Program-made: the position numbers and the translations under genes | In this document: one piece after another, positions 44,735-55,358 of the stretch | How positions within the stretch are numbered: the stretch's first letter is position 1 | How the letters are laid out: the number at the start of each line of letters is the position of its first letter | Notes under the pieces: generated by a model | Databases searched by the model: none | What the model was told of the DNA's origin: nothing | Seen by the model: the letters and a program-made list of their open reading frames with translations, nothing else | DNA from: Selaginella moellendorffii | Lineage: Eukaryota > Streptophyta > Lycopodiopsida > Selaginellales > Selaginellaceae | Length of the DNA: 64,000 nucleotides | Direction of reading: 5' to 3' | Assembly: GCF_000143415.4 (NCBI RefSeq) | Contig: NW_003314329.1 | Location: forward strand, 871,431 to 935,430

Positions 44735-46640
44735 CTTCAGAAGTTAGCATTGACATTGACATGCGCTGTATGTGTAAGCACGCTATACCATTTGCATATG
44801 CTCTCTACAGTGTGACAAGCCATGGCTTTCTCTTGTCCTGGTGTAGGTGACAGATGCTGCACACACACCATTCTGTCCAGCCCTCACCAGAGCTCGCCAC
44901 TGCCTTGTCTATAAACAAGCCGCTAGTCTGTGTGCATGGTGGTGCTCCATTCCCACACCTTCCCTTACATATGTTTCTTGACCCCTTGTTCCCACCCAAT
45001 CACTCCTGCCGCATGCATCCAGGACATATGGATAAAGCACCTTCCAGGCTGAACTCCCATAACTCCATCCTTGTGTTTTTCACTTGCCATGCTGGCCACA
45101 CGAGTCTAGTCACCAATCGTTTGCTAGGGCACGCCGCCCTTATCCTGCCAGCCCTGTGGCTATTTTGGCTGCCGGATCGGCACTCACGGCCTACCATGCC
45201 CCTGCGTGTGGGGGCAGAATATGGAGAAGTTTAAGGCACTAGAGGAGCTGCTGTCTAATGGGATCCGGGATGATGCCGCCCTGTATGTAGTGAACAGGAG
45301 ATCATTTTACAAACCCGGGTTTGTAACTTTTCCCTTCCGTGATTACTTTTGGACGTGTTGTTTGGGTATGGTGGGACGGTTTCTCATCTCCCGACCAGCT
45401 CAAGCATGCTGGTTGCTCACTGGAGCAAGTTCCCAACAAATCCAGCAAAGGGTGACGAGAAGATGATACTGATTCTGCTAGGGCTCCTCATGGTCAAAGA
45501 GAGTCCCAAGCTGACCGAGGCAACCTGGAAAGACTTTTAACTCCACATACCATTTGATGGTGGTTTAGCTGCTGTTTAAACCTGGGTTTGTAAAATGATC
45601 TCCTGTCCACTACATATGGGATGGCGTCATCCTGGATCCCATTAGACAGCAGCTCCTCCAGTGCCTTAAACTTCTCCATATTCAGACTATAGGGTAGGCA
45701 TAGGGTAGTTGGTGCACTCAAAGTATGGTTCCAGGCAGCCAAAAATAGGCCCAGGGCCAATGTTGCTTGGTCAGCTTGGGACTCTCTTTGACTGTGAGGA
45801 GTCCCAGCAGAATCAGTATCATCTTCTCATCACCCCTTACTGGATTTGTTGGGAACTTGCTCCAGTGAGCAACCACACAAACATGCTTGAGCTGGTCCGG
45901 AGATTGAGAAACCGTCCCACCATACACATGGTAGGACACCACCCAAACAACACGTCCAAAAGTAAGCACGGAAGGGAAAAGTTACAAACCTGGGTTTGTA
46001 AAATGATCTCCTGTTCACTACGTATGGGACGGTGTCATCCCGGATCCCGTTAGACAGCAGCTCCTCCAGCACCTACCTTCTCCATATTCAGACTATAGGG
46101 GTAGGGTAGTTCGGTGCGTTCGCGCGGCCTAAAATAGCCCCGGGGCCATATTTGGCGCGGGCAGGATAAGGCCGGCGTGCCCTAGCAGTGTCATACTTTT
46201 AACAGCTGGCGACTAAACTCGCGCGGCCAGGATGGCGGATGGAGTTATGGAGGTACTCCACGGACGAATGCTGGAGTTCAAGCCCTGCACGGTGCTTTAT
46301 CCATATGTCCCGGATGCAATGGCGGATGCATGGGGCACACTAACAGCACGGACATGCGGTGAGTGTGGAATCACGGAGCTAGGTGGGAACAAGGGGTCAA
46401 GAAACATTTGTAAGAGAAAATGGAGCGCCACCATGCACACAGACTAGCGGCTTCTTTTTAGACAAGGCAGTGGCGAGCTCTGGTCAGGGCTGGACAGAGT
46501 GGTGGGTGTGCAGCATCTGTCACCAACACCCGGACAAGAGAAAGCCATGGCTTGTCACACTGTCAAGAGCATATGCAAACGGTATAGCGTGCTTACACAC
46601 CGGGCTCACACAGCGCATGTCAATGTCCACAGAAAGTTCA
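44735..46640. repeat. imperfect palindrome of about 1.9 kb
   Basis: Left arm about 44735-45540 and right arm about 45560-46640 are reverse complements in blocks. GACATTGACATGCGCTG with TAAGCACGCTATACC (44750-44792) returns reversed at about 46580-46625. The GACAAGCCATGGCTTTCTC block (44815) returns at about 46540-46560. AATATGGAGAAGTTTAAGGC (45218) returns at about 45662-45681 and again, shorter, near 46078-46095. Coding-like frames (NMEKFKALEELLSNGIRDDA, AHWSKFPTNPVRGDEKMI) occur once on the left arm and twice on the right, none intact. It could be a foldback or MULE-like element or an inverted duplication; I cannot name the protein. Confidence 0.75.
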
Positions 46641-46883
46641 ATGCAATTGCAAAGGGTGGCATCTCAAGTCCGATGCTTTTGGAGAACCCCATTGTCGATT
46701 GGAGAGGTACACACGAGGGCTCAACCTTTTGCTCACGGGAGTACATCCCGGCTTGCAGTAGGTGGACAGCGTGGTTGGTGTAATCTCTTCTGGTGCTGCA
46801 CACCCTTTTGGTAACTCGGGAACAGTTTGGTGGCACATCCTCGTCACTTTCTCCAAACCAGGTTGCTCCAAACCCTAGAACCG

Positions 46884-46920
46884 GTTCGAATCCACAGCTA
46901 GAGACCCAATCAAAAAATTT
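46884..46920 (+). repeat. partial tRNA-like repeat (B-box half)
   Basis: CCGGTTCGAATCCACAGC followed by TAGAGACCC and an A/T tract. The A-box half is missing. It lies outside the duplicated X segments, so it may be a separate insertion. Confidence 0.4.
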
Positions 46921-46984
46921 TGCAACACTTGGTGCGCTTGTTCTTGCTTTGCATCTTGGAAGCTACTGTGATCAGAGCGAGCTC

Positions 46985-47640
46985 ATCTCGGGACGATGGG
47001 AAAAGCCAAGAGCTACTTGTCGTCCATAGCCAAAGACGACAGCATCTCCACGATCATGGAACACTTAAGATGCTTGGTGGATCCCCTGGGGAGATCTGGG
47101 AAGCTAGACGAGGCCAGTGTCGAGCCAAATTTCAGCGCTGGAGAATGAAAGAGTGGGGAAAAGTCCGATGCTAGTGTAGCTCCAACCATTCTTCTCAATC
47201 CCTGTCGAATACACTCGAAGGAATGTCCCCGAATGAGGCTCGAATGTGCTCTTGGCACAAGTGATCCAGGCCAGGCCAGGCCACAACGACGACTAGCGCG
47301 TGGATCTCCGCCGGATCGGCATTGACAGCTGCCAAGAGAAATAACTGGATGCTCGAAAAAGAGTGACAAGTGCAAATGCCGCGATCGCAATCTTCCACGA
47401 GAAAGAACCTCGATCTTTCATGGAAGATTTCCAGCGCCCGCACTTTCCATACATTTCTATGACCAGATTAGCAAGGAACCTCGAGGCCGCTGGAGACGAT
47501 TTTCCTCGTGGACGCCTTCCCCCTCCCAGATCTGTGCTCACCGCATTCTCGCCCAGGCGCCCACCGCTGGAGATCGCTCCTCCTTCCTGCAAATCTTCGC
47601 TGGATGGCACCTCCTCGTCAAGGCTCAAGAACGACGCCAT
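46985..47640 (-). pseudogene. PPR-like remnant
   Basis: On the minus strand RFLANLVIEMYGKCGR (about 47478-47430) is the classic PPR phrase (LANxLIxMYGKCG), followed by MKDRGSFSWKIAIAAFA. The frame then shifts, and HALVVVVAWPGLDH and further fragments continue to about 47000. Probably another part of the shattered PPR family of this region. Confidence 0.55.
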
Positions 47641-47816
47641 GGAAAACCACCGCCATTGCCATTATACGCTACTGCTGCACATTTCCGATCCAGGGGGCTC
47701 TTTACCCGGGCGGTCTGCTGCTGCCGGGCGTGCTCTATGAGTCGAGCAGCATGGTCTTTCTTCTCAGTCTCAGACATCTTCAAACTAGGCTCACAAGCAC
47801 AAGCACTGCTTTTTGG

Positions 47817-49260
47817 CGGTATGTATGGTTCTTGTCGTGCTCATTTTGCTTATACTCTTGTCCAGATCGCTTCATTCCTCATCTCCGCCACCCTTTGGCC
47901 TCGAGTATTTTCCAAGATAAATGGAGGCCCGTAGTTCATCAACATCCAAGGCGTGGAGTGACCGTGATGAGATGAGTTGGTGACCTGGTATACTTTTGTG
48001 TTATGCCATCTGCTCTTTGGAATCTTTTGAGAAAGCTTGCTCTCAGCTGATTGAGTTTGAGCTCGGTCAAGGCTCTCACAGGTTTATTGGATCTCTGGTG
48101 CAACCCTGGAGTTTTTTTTGCGGGTGAGTAAGCTTTCACGGTTTCAGAGCAATATATTATTGCCAGGAAAAGGCATCAAAACTTGGAGCTCCGAGTCTCA
48201 CGCCCCGAGGATCTGAAAGGATCCAAACCTATGGACCTCCAGCTTTGACAACCAAGTGAAGAATAGATTCCCGGGACCAGGGTGCCTGGATCAAATCAAA
48301 CTCGAGCTCAGACAAGCCATCTTCCAGAACAATATCTTAAACGGATGTTGCTGGTTCTACTTATACTTTGTTTCTCAAAAGTAGCTTCTGCATCAGCTGC
48401 TTGCTCAGATTGAGATGCAGAGTCCATCCAGAGCATGGAGCAAGTGAGAGTTGAGTTTCATTCCATCCAGAAGAGAATGGTTTCTTTCTTGAGCTTGACA
48501 GCACCAACGAGCTGAGCGCCCACAAAACGAAAATCTCTTGCGCCGCTGTTTACATTATCGTATACGTTAAGAAGCAATTAGTGTACACTTTGGACGGGAA
48601 CCTGGTGGCCGGATATCTGGCTAGAATAAAGAAATATATTGGCAAGGTCACAGGTTCGAATCCACAAGCCAGAGACCCATTCAAAAATTTTTGTATGAAC
48701 GAGGGATTTCTCGGCAGCGTTGCTGGAGCTAAATCTTCTAACGAATGATCCACGCCGCCGCGCAGGGTTCAGGCTCTTGGATCGCGCGATATTCCCTTTC
48801 GCTGGCAAATGCGAGCAGCAAGAACAGGGCATTCGATCGATGCGGCGTCAATCTTGTTCGATTTGAATGCCCCAGAGGAATCTCGTGTCCTGCAACACGG
48901 TCGTACAATCCCACATCAATCTCAGCCAGGCAAACAAGATCTTGGATTGACGTGGTCGGTTGGCACTCACTCAGTACACTGTATGCCGAGTCCGGGCATC
49001 ATGAGATTTCCAAGAACAAGGAGTTCCGTGATCGTCTCCTGGAACGCGATGATCACCGCGTATGTGGCGGCATCCCGCATCCGAGAGTGAGAGTCTGTGT
49101 TTGATTGCGTCTCAGAGCGCCATGGAACTCGATGATAATGGCGCTTGCGCACCAGGGGCAAATTCTGGCAGCGAAATCGACCTTGGGCAAAACGCCGGCC
49201 AAGGATCTCGTGTCCTGGACGAATCTACTGTCCAGAATGACAGGACGTTCCATGGGTTCC
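47817..49260 (+). repeat. direct duplication, copy 2 (about 1.4 kb)
   Basis: Counterpart of 41800-43400, same orientation, about 6 kb away. It keeps GTGGCCGGATATCTGG in the tRNA-like part that copy 1 has lost, and lacks about 130 bp present in copy 1. It ends within a PPR fragment near 49260, where copy 1 continues with different sequence. Confidence 0.8.
48558..48695 (+). repeat. tRNA-like (SINE-type) repeat, copy 3
   Basis: Nearly the same as the reverse complement of copy 1, including the A-box-like TGGCCGGATATCTGG and the B-box GGTTCGAATCC (about 48653-48663). It ends CAAAAATTTTTG. Confidence 0.5.
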
Positions 49261-49464
49261 CCTTCCAGCAGTGAATACCAGAGGGGGGATTTGGCCACCT
49301 CCAAAGAAATCTTTGATTTCATGCCGGATGAAGACGGTATTGATTCGGCCAGTAGCTGCTCTCCAGAATCCGCGCGTGGATCCTCCAAATCTCTGGCCTC
49401 GCAGCCCCTGGATGTCGTCCACGTGGACAGTCACAATTTTTCTTTTGCACTCCAAATCCAATAA
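48745..49464 (+). pseudogene. PPR gene remnant, duplicate
   Basis: Reads SVIVSWNAMITAYVAASRIRE (about 49023-49087), then a TGA. In another frame it reads SMIMALAHQGQILAAKSTLG and KDLVSWTNLLSRMTG (about 49129-49245), both good PPR phrases. It parallels the first part of the remnant at 42850. The last 200 bp (to 49464) diverge and include IFDFMPDEDG, probably another repeat start. Confidence 0.6.
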
Positions 49465-49499
49465 GAGGTGCTGAAACTACATTTTATTATCTCCCAGTG

Positions 49500-50240
49500 T
49501 TCATGGCTTTGTGGTTATAGTATGCATGCTGTAATGTTCTATTGTGTACGGTTGCTGGGTTCGATTCCCATCCGCCTCAACTTTCAATTAAGAATACTAC
49601 GGTCTTAGGGGCGCCCCCTAACATGAACACTATTTTATTATTTTATTATTAAATTAACTGTGTTGTTAAGTACCATTTTATTATTTTCGTTTTTTTAACA
49701 CTATACAATTTGGCTCTCCTCAAAATCTCACCTAAGATTAACTGTGTTGAGTTTCTGGGTGTTAAGTTGGTACTAGATCATAGTAAAGAAGCCAAACCAA
49801 ACTTGTAATCAATGGAATCAATTCTTACAGACTTAAACAAACAGATCATTAAAAAGTATTAACTTAGGTGCATCTCCACTGTAGTCATGCAATAAAATTT
49901 TGTGGAAGGGAAGATATATATTTGATTTGCTCCAGCAGCACACAAACAGCACAAACATGCCATTGAGCTTACCAATTCGATCATATATACCAAATTCTCA
50001 TCAGTTGTCACTTCAGCATAATTGATCAATCATACACAATGTTGTGCCATTGAATTCTCGATGACCCTACCAGCATATGCAAGGTTTCCTCACCATTTGA
50101 ACAAGAAAGACGCTAGACAACAAGCTAGAAATGAACATTTAAACGCAGTTTATATTAGTGGTAACTATAAACAAATAAAAGGTTAAGAGTGATACATCAC
50201 AGCTGTTGGATTAAAGGATATCTTAGAATATACCATCCAA
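49500..50240. other. AT-rich intergenic DNA with a tRNA-like promoter
   Basis: TGGCTTTGTGGTTA (about 49504-49517) and GGTTCGATTCC (about 49558-49568) are good A- and B-box matches about 45 bp apart. However, the acceptor ends do not pair (no match to CCGCCTC), so a SINE head is likelier than a tRNA gene. The rest to 50240 is AT-rich without open frames. Confidence 0.4.
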
Positions 50241-50325
50241 ACCATTAGATTTTAGTGCGGCTACGGTTTCGCGTGGCTATGGACCAGGGGTGAGGTGAGA
50301 GAGACTTGGGTATTCGTCTTCCTCT

Positions 50326-50832
50326 GTGCAGCGGAAAGCTGCCATCTCTCGATGTTTGGGTCCCTTGAATCCCTTGGAGCTCTCCATCCGGTTGCACCCA
50401 GACAAAGGCGACATTTTCCATCCCCTCTCTCTCAACTACACAACAGGCCTGTCGTGCCGGACTTGGGACGAGCTGGTCCAGGAGCTCAGCTGCATCTATT
50501 CTGACACAATTGCTGCACTCCCTGACGCATCCCTTCCGGATGCCAAGATGCGGCAAAATGCGGCGATCATCCAAGGCATCCAGCCGCCCAAGGACGAAAG
50601 GGAGCCGGCTTGGATGTCGAAGCTGTCCGAGATTTGCAGAGGTAGGATCGACGTGGACTTGCTTTTGTGCCACAAATTCATGCTTGCCTTTCGCTACCAT
50701 CTGGACGTTAACGACTCAAACGTCGTCTCCATGGACAAGGAGCAAGATTGCCAGGACCTAATCATGCAAGATGAAGAAGAGCTCTACATTGATCATCACC
50801 TCCCTCGAGCTCAAGCTGACACCGTGGCTTAA
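50326..50832 (+). pseudogene. unrecognised gene, 3' end replaced by an LTR
   Basis: An open frame of about 165 codons with plant-like codon use: LHPDKGDIFHPLSLNYTTG, TWDELVQELSCIYSD, WMSKLSEICRGRIDVDLLLC, then an acidic end. There is no clear ATG at the 5' end; the first in-frame ATG is at about 50547. The last codons (DTVA then TAA) are read from LTR B sequence starting at about 50818, so the original C-terminus is lost. No domain recognised. Confidence 0.4.
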
Positions 50833-50919
50833 CAGCCTGGTATGGGTACCTCTACCCCCCCACTTCTATCCCGAAGGGAAGGCCTAAGCCCGTAGGAAGG
50901 GCAAGGACTAATGAGTCAC
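50818..50919 (-). mobile_element. left part of gypsy-3 3' LTR (family B), truncated
   Basis: Matches 54610-54711 of the solo LTR and about 63862-63963 of the right LTR. It joins unrelated sequence at 50818, so about 380 bp of the LTR end are lost. It is cut on the right by the gypsy-2 insertion; its continuation is 57622-58281. Confidence 0.8.
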
Positions 50920-51306
50920 TATCAAGACCCCCAACAAGATCAAGACTGGAAAATGCAAAAGACAAAGAGAAAAGTTAATAGAAACAAAGAAGAGGCCTTA
51001 AACTAGTGTTGATTCAGATTGTGGAGAAATGGAACAAGGCTAACCTATATATACTATAGGTTGATGAAGCTCCACCACTCTTGGATCGAGGACGGCCTAA
51101 ATATAGCTGAGGTCGAGGAGGCGCCACATCATCATCAGGAATGTGGCTCAAGACTTAGGAATTGTACAGGAAATCAGAGAGTCAAGAATAGGGAAAAGTC
51201 TCGAGAGTCAGGAATAGGGAAGTGTCTTGAGATTCAGGAATGTGGTCTGTAGGTCAGGAATCCAGCGAGATTCAGGAATGTGGTATGAATTGGGGGATTC
51301 CTGACA
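50920..51306 (-). repeat. 3' LTR of gypsy-2 (387 bp)
   Basis: Near-identical to 57238-57621 by eye, with scattered mostly C/T and G/A differences. The outer end is next to the target duplication and the inner end next to the polypurine tract at 51307-51320. Confidence 0.9.
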
Positions 51307-51439
51307 ACACCCCCTCCTCAAGAACGAGTGGAACGAGGACGTGAATGAGAACGAAGAGGAGGATGAGATGGGCAGCGAGGGACGAGAGATGGAGAGAAAG
51401 AATGAGGACTAGGACGAGAAGGATAGCGGCAGTGGAAGT

Positions 51440-54226
51440 CCTAAACAAGGTCAAGAGAATGAATCAGGTTGTCCGCAGGTTCCGAAGTGTGTTCTTCAGG
51501 TCCATAACCCTTCCAGTCGACCAGATAGTAGAGTTTAGACCATGAAATCTTGGAATCAAGGATGTCCTAAACCTCGTACTCAGACCCATCCTCAAGCTAC
51601 ACTGGTGGAGGCGGAGGAATGACCCAATTTGGAATAGGACTGGGAATATAAGACTCAAGGAGAGAGGGGTGAAAAACGGGGTGAATTTGATAGGAGGAGG
51701 GAAGTGCAAGGCGATAAATAACAGAATTAATGATAGCAGTGATAGGGAAAGGACCAAGGCATTTGAAATTGAGTTTGGGACATAGCCTGGTGGTGGAGAT
51801 ATTTCGCCTGAGGAGCCAGACTTTATCCCCAATATTGTAAGGTGGACAATCCTGACGATGGGCATTGGCAAATGTTTTGTGAGATTCCTGAGCACGATGG
51901 AGGTGGAAGGAGATGGAGTTGTGGATTTCCTGGAGGTTGGAGACAAATGTCTCAGAGCAGGGATTTGAATGAGAGGATTCGGATGGAGAAGGAAGTGAGA
52001 GATTGAATTAGGGATTTCAGCCAGAGTTCGCAAAGAAGGGGGAAACTCGAAGAGAGGAGTGAACAAAGTTGTTATAGGAGAACTTAGCAAGGGGAAGGAT
52101 ATCGAACCAGTCATCCTGATGATAGTTGATGAAGCACCTTAGGAATTGTTCTAACGTCTAAATCATTCACTCGGACTGTCCATCAGTTTGAGGATGATAT
52201 GCCGAAGAGAGGTTGGCCTTCACTCCAAGCAGTTGCAAAAACCATTGCCAGAAATGAGAGATGAACTAAGGTCCCCGATCCGAAACCACATCTGCAGGAA
52301 TCCCATGAAGTCGGAAAATTTCCCTGAATACCAGTTTTGCCATATCCTCGCCCGAAAACTCCTTGGTACACGGCAAGAACTGCACCATCTTTGTGAAGCG
52401 ATCCACCATGACTAAAATGCTATTGAAGCCTCCAGAACTCGAAAGATCACTCAAGAAATCCATGGAGATGGATTCCCAAGGACTTGAAGGGACCGGGAGG
52501 GAACGAAGCAAACCTGAAGGAAGGTGGTGAGGTACCTTATTTCAGTGTCACAGGAGGTAACAAAAGTTTTGATGTAATCGTCCATGTGAGGCCACCAAAA
52601 GTCCCGTGCAACCAGCTCATAGGTCTTTGCGATGCCGAAGTGACTAGCAGTCGGGCTATCGTGGCACGCCATCAGGACCAACCTTCGAGCATCACCTTCA
52701 AGAATGTAAATCTGCTCCCCACGGTATAACAAGCCATCTAAGAACTCGAACTCGTCAAATCGCCGGCAGTCGGGAGTCACTGGGTGTCCAGCCTGAAGAT
52801 GGGGGAAAATGTCGCTGGCAAGGTCATCGGATTGAAGATCATTTCTGATCGCATCCATCAAGGAGGAGTCTTGAGGGGCCAGGGAAATTTCCATAACTTG
52901 AAGCCGATTAGGACCACAGATAACTTGATCCTGTTGATCGAAGGTAGGATTACCAGGCCTGAGACTAAGATAGGAGCGCCTTAAAAGAGCATTAGGAAGG
53001 CCTTGAAGCTTTCCAGGTCTATACTTGATAACAAAGTCAAACCGACTTAGGAATTGTGCCCACCTTGCTTGACGATGGCTCAAAACTCGGGAAGTGGCAA
53101 AGTACTCAAGATTTTTGTGATCCATCCAGACTGTTGTTTGATGGCCCGCCCCCTCCAAGAAACGGTGCCACTCTCCAAAGGAATCCACGATGGCAAGGAG
53201 CTCCTTGTCGTGGATTTCGTAATTGATCTCCGTAGGCTGGAATTTCCGAGAATGGAAAGCAATCGGATGAAGTTCGTGATCCGCTCCGAGTTGAGACAAC
53301 ATAGCACCGATGGCAAAGTCGGAGGCGTCAGCCTCGATGAAGAAAGGTTGTGAGGGATCAGCGTGGATCAAGACGTGAGCAGAACTGAAGGCCGCCTTGG
53401 GTGTGTCGAAGGCCTGTTGGGCAGCAGCAGACCAAGAGAAGGGAACATCCTTGCGAGTGAGATGCGTGAGAGGAAGGACAATGTCAGAGTAGTGATCAAT
53501 GAATTTGCAGTAGAAGTTGGCGAAGCCAAGGAGAACCTGAACGTCCGACATTGATTGTGGAGGCTCCCATTCGAGAATAGTCTTGACTTTGGCAGGATCC
53601 ATTGTGATACCCTCATGAGTGACAATGTACCCAAGGAACTCCACAGACTGCTGATCGAAGGAACATTTCTCAAGCTTCGTGTATAGGCCGTGTTCTTGCA
53701 GCTTTGCCAGCACCTTGCGTACATGTTTGTCATGCTCCTCCTGAGTTTTTGAGTAGATGAGGATGTCATTGAGGTAGAAGATCACCATCTGATCAAGAAA
53801 CTCTCGAAAGACGTCGTTCACCATGTGTTGGAAAACTGCTGGAGCATTTGTCAGGCCAAATGGCATGACAGTGTACTCGAAGTGGCCATAGCGGGTTCGG
53901 AACGCAGTCTTCCATTCATCACCAGGCCGGATCCGGATTAGGTTGTATGCTCCACAGAGGTTGATCTTGGTGAAAAAGCGGGCACTGCCGAGGCGTTCCG
54001 ACTGGTCCGAGATCAGGGGCAGCGGATAACGGTTCCGAACAGTCACCTTGTTCAAACCTCGGTAGTCGATGACTAGCCGCAAACTCCCATCCTTCTTCTT
54101 GACAAAGAAGATAGGCACTCCAGCCGGGGACTACGAATGCTGAATGTACCCCAAGGCAAGGTTCTCATCCACGTACTCTTTGAGGGCATTAAGCTCGGAT
54201 GGGGATAACCCGTAGATAAGCCCCCA
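51440..54226 (-). pseudogene. gypsy-2 pol: RT, RNase H, integrase, chromodomain
   Basis: [23 protein letters not shown] at the start, then VMPFGLTNAP. The catalytic motif reads YLND instead of YLDD (about 53765-53780), a GAT-to-AAT change that would abolish polymerase activity. RNase H has FIEADASDFAIG, DKELLAIV and WMDHKNLEY. Integrase has the zinc-domain start HDSPTASHFG and TSCD, then a frame shift near 52500, SMDFLSDLSSSGGFN, VVSDRGP and SAYHPQTDGQSE. A chromodomain (EYEV, then KLYYLVDWKGYGPEEHTSEP, about 51592-51446) ends the frame, where CAG or GAG codons have become TAG. Chromodomains tether integration to histone marks. Confidence 0.88.
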
Positions 54227-54231
54227 CGAAG

Positions 54232-55353
54232 TGTAAGCCACAAATTTTTCCTTTCCAATTTGCTAGCTTACCTCGTCTATTCGACCAACACTGCCTTGGC
54301 TTGTGTTAAGTTCCCTCGCTAAGGTTCCTGCCTATTGTACTAGCTCTTACTTGGTCCTACTTGGTTTTAGCTACTCACTGCACAAGCAATGAAGCGTTAG
54401 CCATCCATCCACGGATTCCCAAATCTCTCCCAATCCCCCTCCCTAGGTTAGACTGGACTTAAGGTTCGGCTACACTCCCCGTAGGCACAAGCAGCCAAGC
54501 ACACCAAGCCTCCAGGTTCCTAACACCCCTTGGTACCACAAGACTTGATCATGGGACCCTCTAAATCCCAAGCCTTGGGTGCAACACTTGCTTCGGGACA
54601 TCGGGGAGAAACACCGTGGCCTAACGGCCCGGTATGGGTACCTCTACCCCCCCACTCCCATCCCGAAGGGAAGGCCCAAGCCCCTAGGAAGGGCGAGGAC
54701 TAATGAGCCACAAGGTACTCAAGTGGGGCACCACTCCACATGAGCCGGGAGCACCGCAGTTGGGTTCCCTTTCGGGAGTGGGAGCTGCTCTTGAGCACTT
54801 CCCTAGGTGGCCCCTCCGGCACCACCTAAGCCCATGCTCACTCCCACCTAAGGCCCCTCGGCCCCAGTCTCAACCTCAAGTTAGTTTGGAAGCACCACTG
54901 GAGAGTTCCTTCAAGACTAGTTCCTGGACCTCACTATCCCTACTATACTTTTGGAACCCCTTGCAGCCCCCCCCCCCCTGGGAGACGCACGCTTTGGGCT
55001 TTCACCCCTTGACCCGTATTAGTATTTGGACTTAGTCTCAGATTCAATCTCAGACTCGATCTCGGACTCAATCTCGGACCCGATCTCGGACTCGACTTCG
55101 GACTCGTCCTCGGACTTGGTCTCAGACCCGATTTGGATCTCGGACTTCGTCTTGAACTCGGTCTCGAACTCGGTCTCGATCTCGATCTCCGATTCGGCCT
55201 TGGCTCGATCCCGGACTCTATCTCGAACTCGGTCTCAGAGTTGGTCTTGGACTCGATCTTCGACTCGGTCCCATCCAATGAACTCTTTGTCATTTCAATC
55301 AAGCTTTCGGGGATTTTTTAGCCTACCACATCTTAGGGAGTCGGTTTCTTACA
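54232..55353 (-). mobile_element. solo LTR of family B inserted in gypsy-2
   Basis: 1122 bp; plus-strand ends TGTAAGCCAC and GGTTTCTTACA. Flanked by CGAAG (54227-54231) and CGGAG (55354-55358). It separates the protease side (ending LQKGASPP) from the RT side (starting LIYGLSPSELNALKEYVDEN) of one polyprotein, so removing it restores collinearity. Same family as the gypsy-3 LTRs at 57622-58281 and 63527-64000. Contains the C-run (54967-54978), the CTTTGGGCTTTCACC box and the CTCGGACTCGATCT array. Confidence 0.92.
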
Positions 55354-55358
55354 CGGAG

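Noticed and set aside
49500-49580. Functional tRNA gene
   Set aside because: A- and B-boxes are good, but the 5' and 3' acceptor strands do not pair and no anticodon stem could be drawn.
54943-55302. Minus-strand Arg/Ser-rich protein
   Set aside because: Translation of the LTR tandem array; not a gene.
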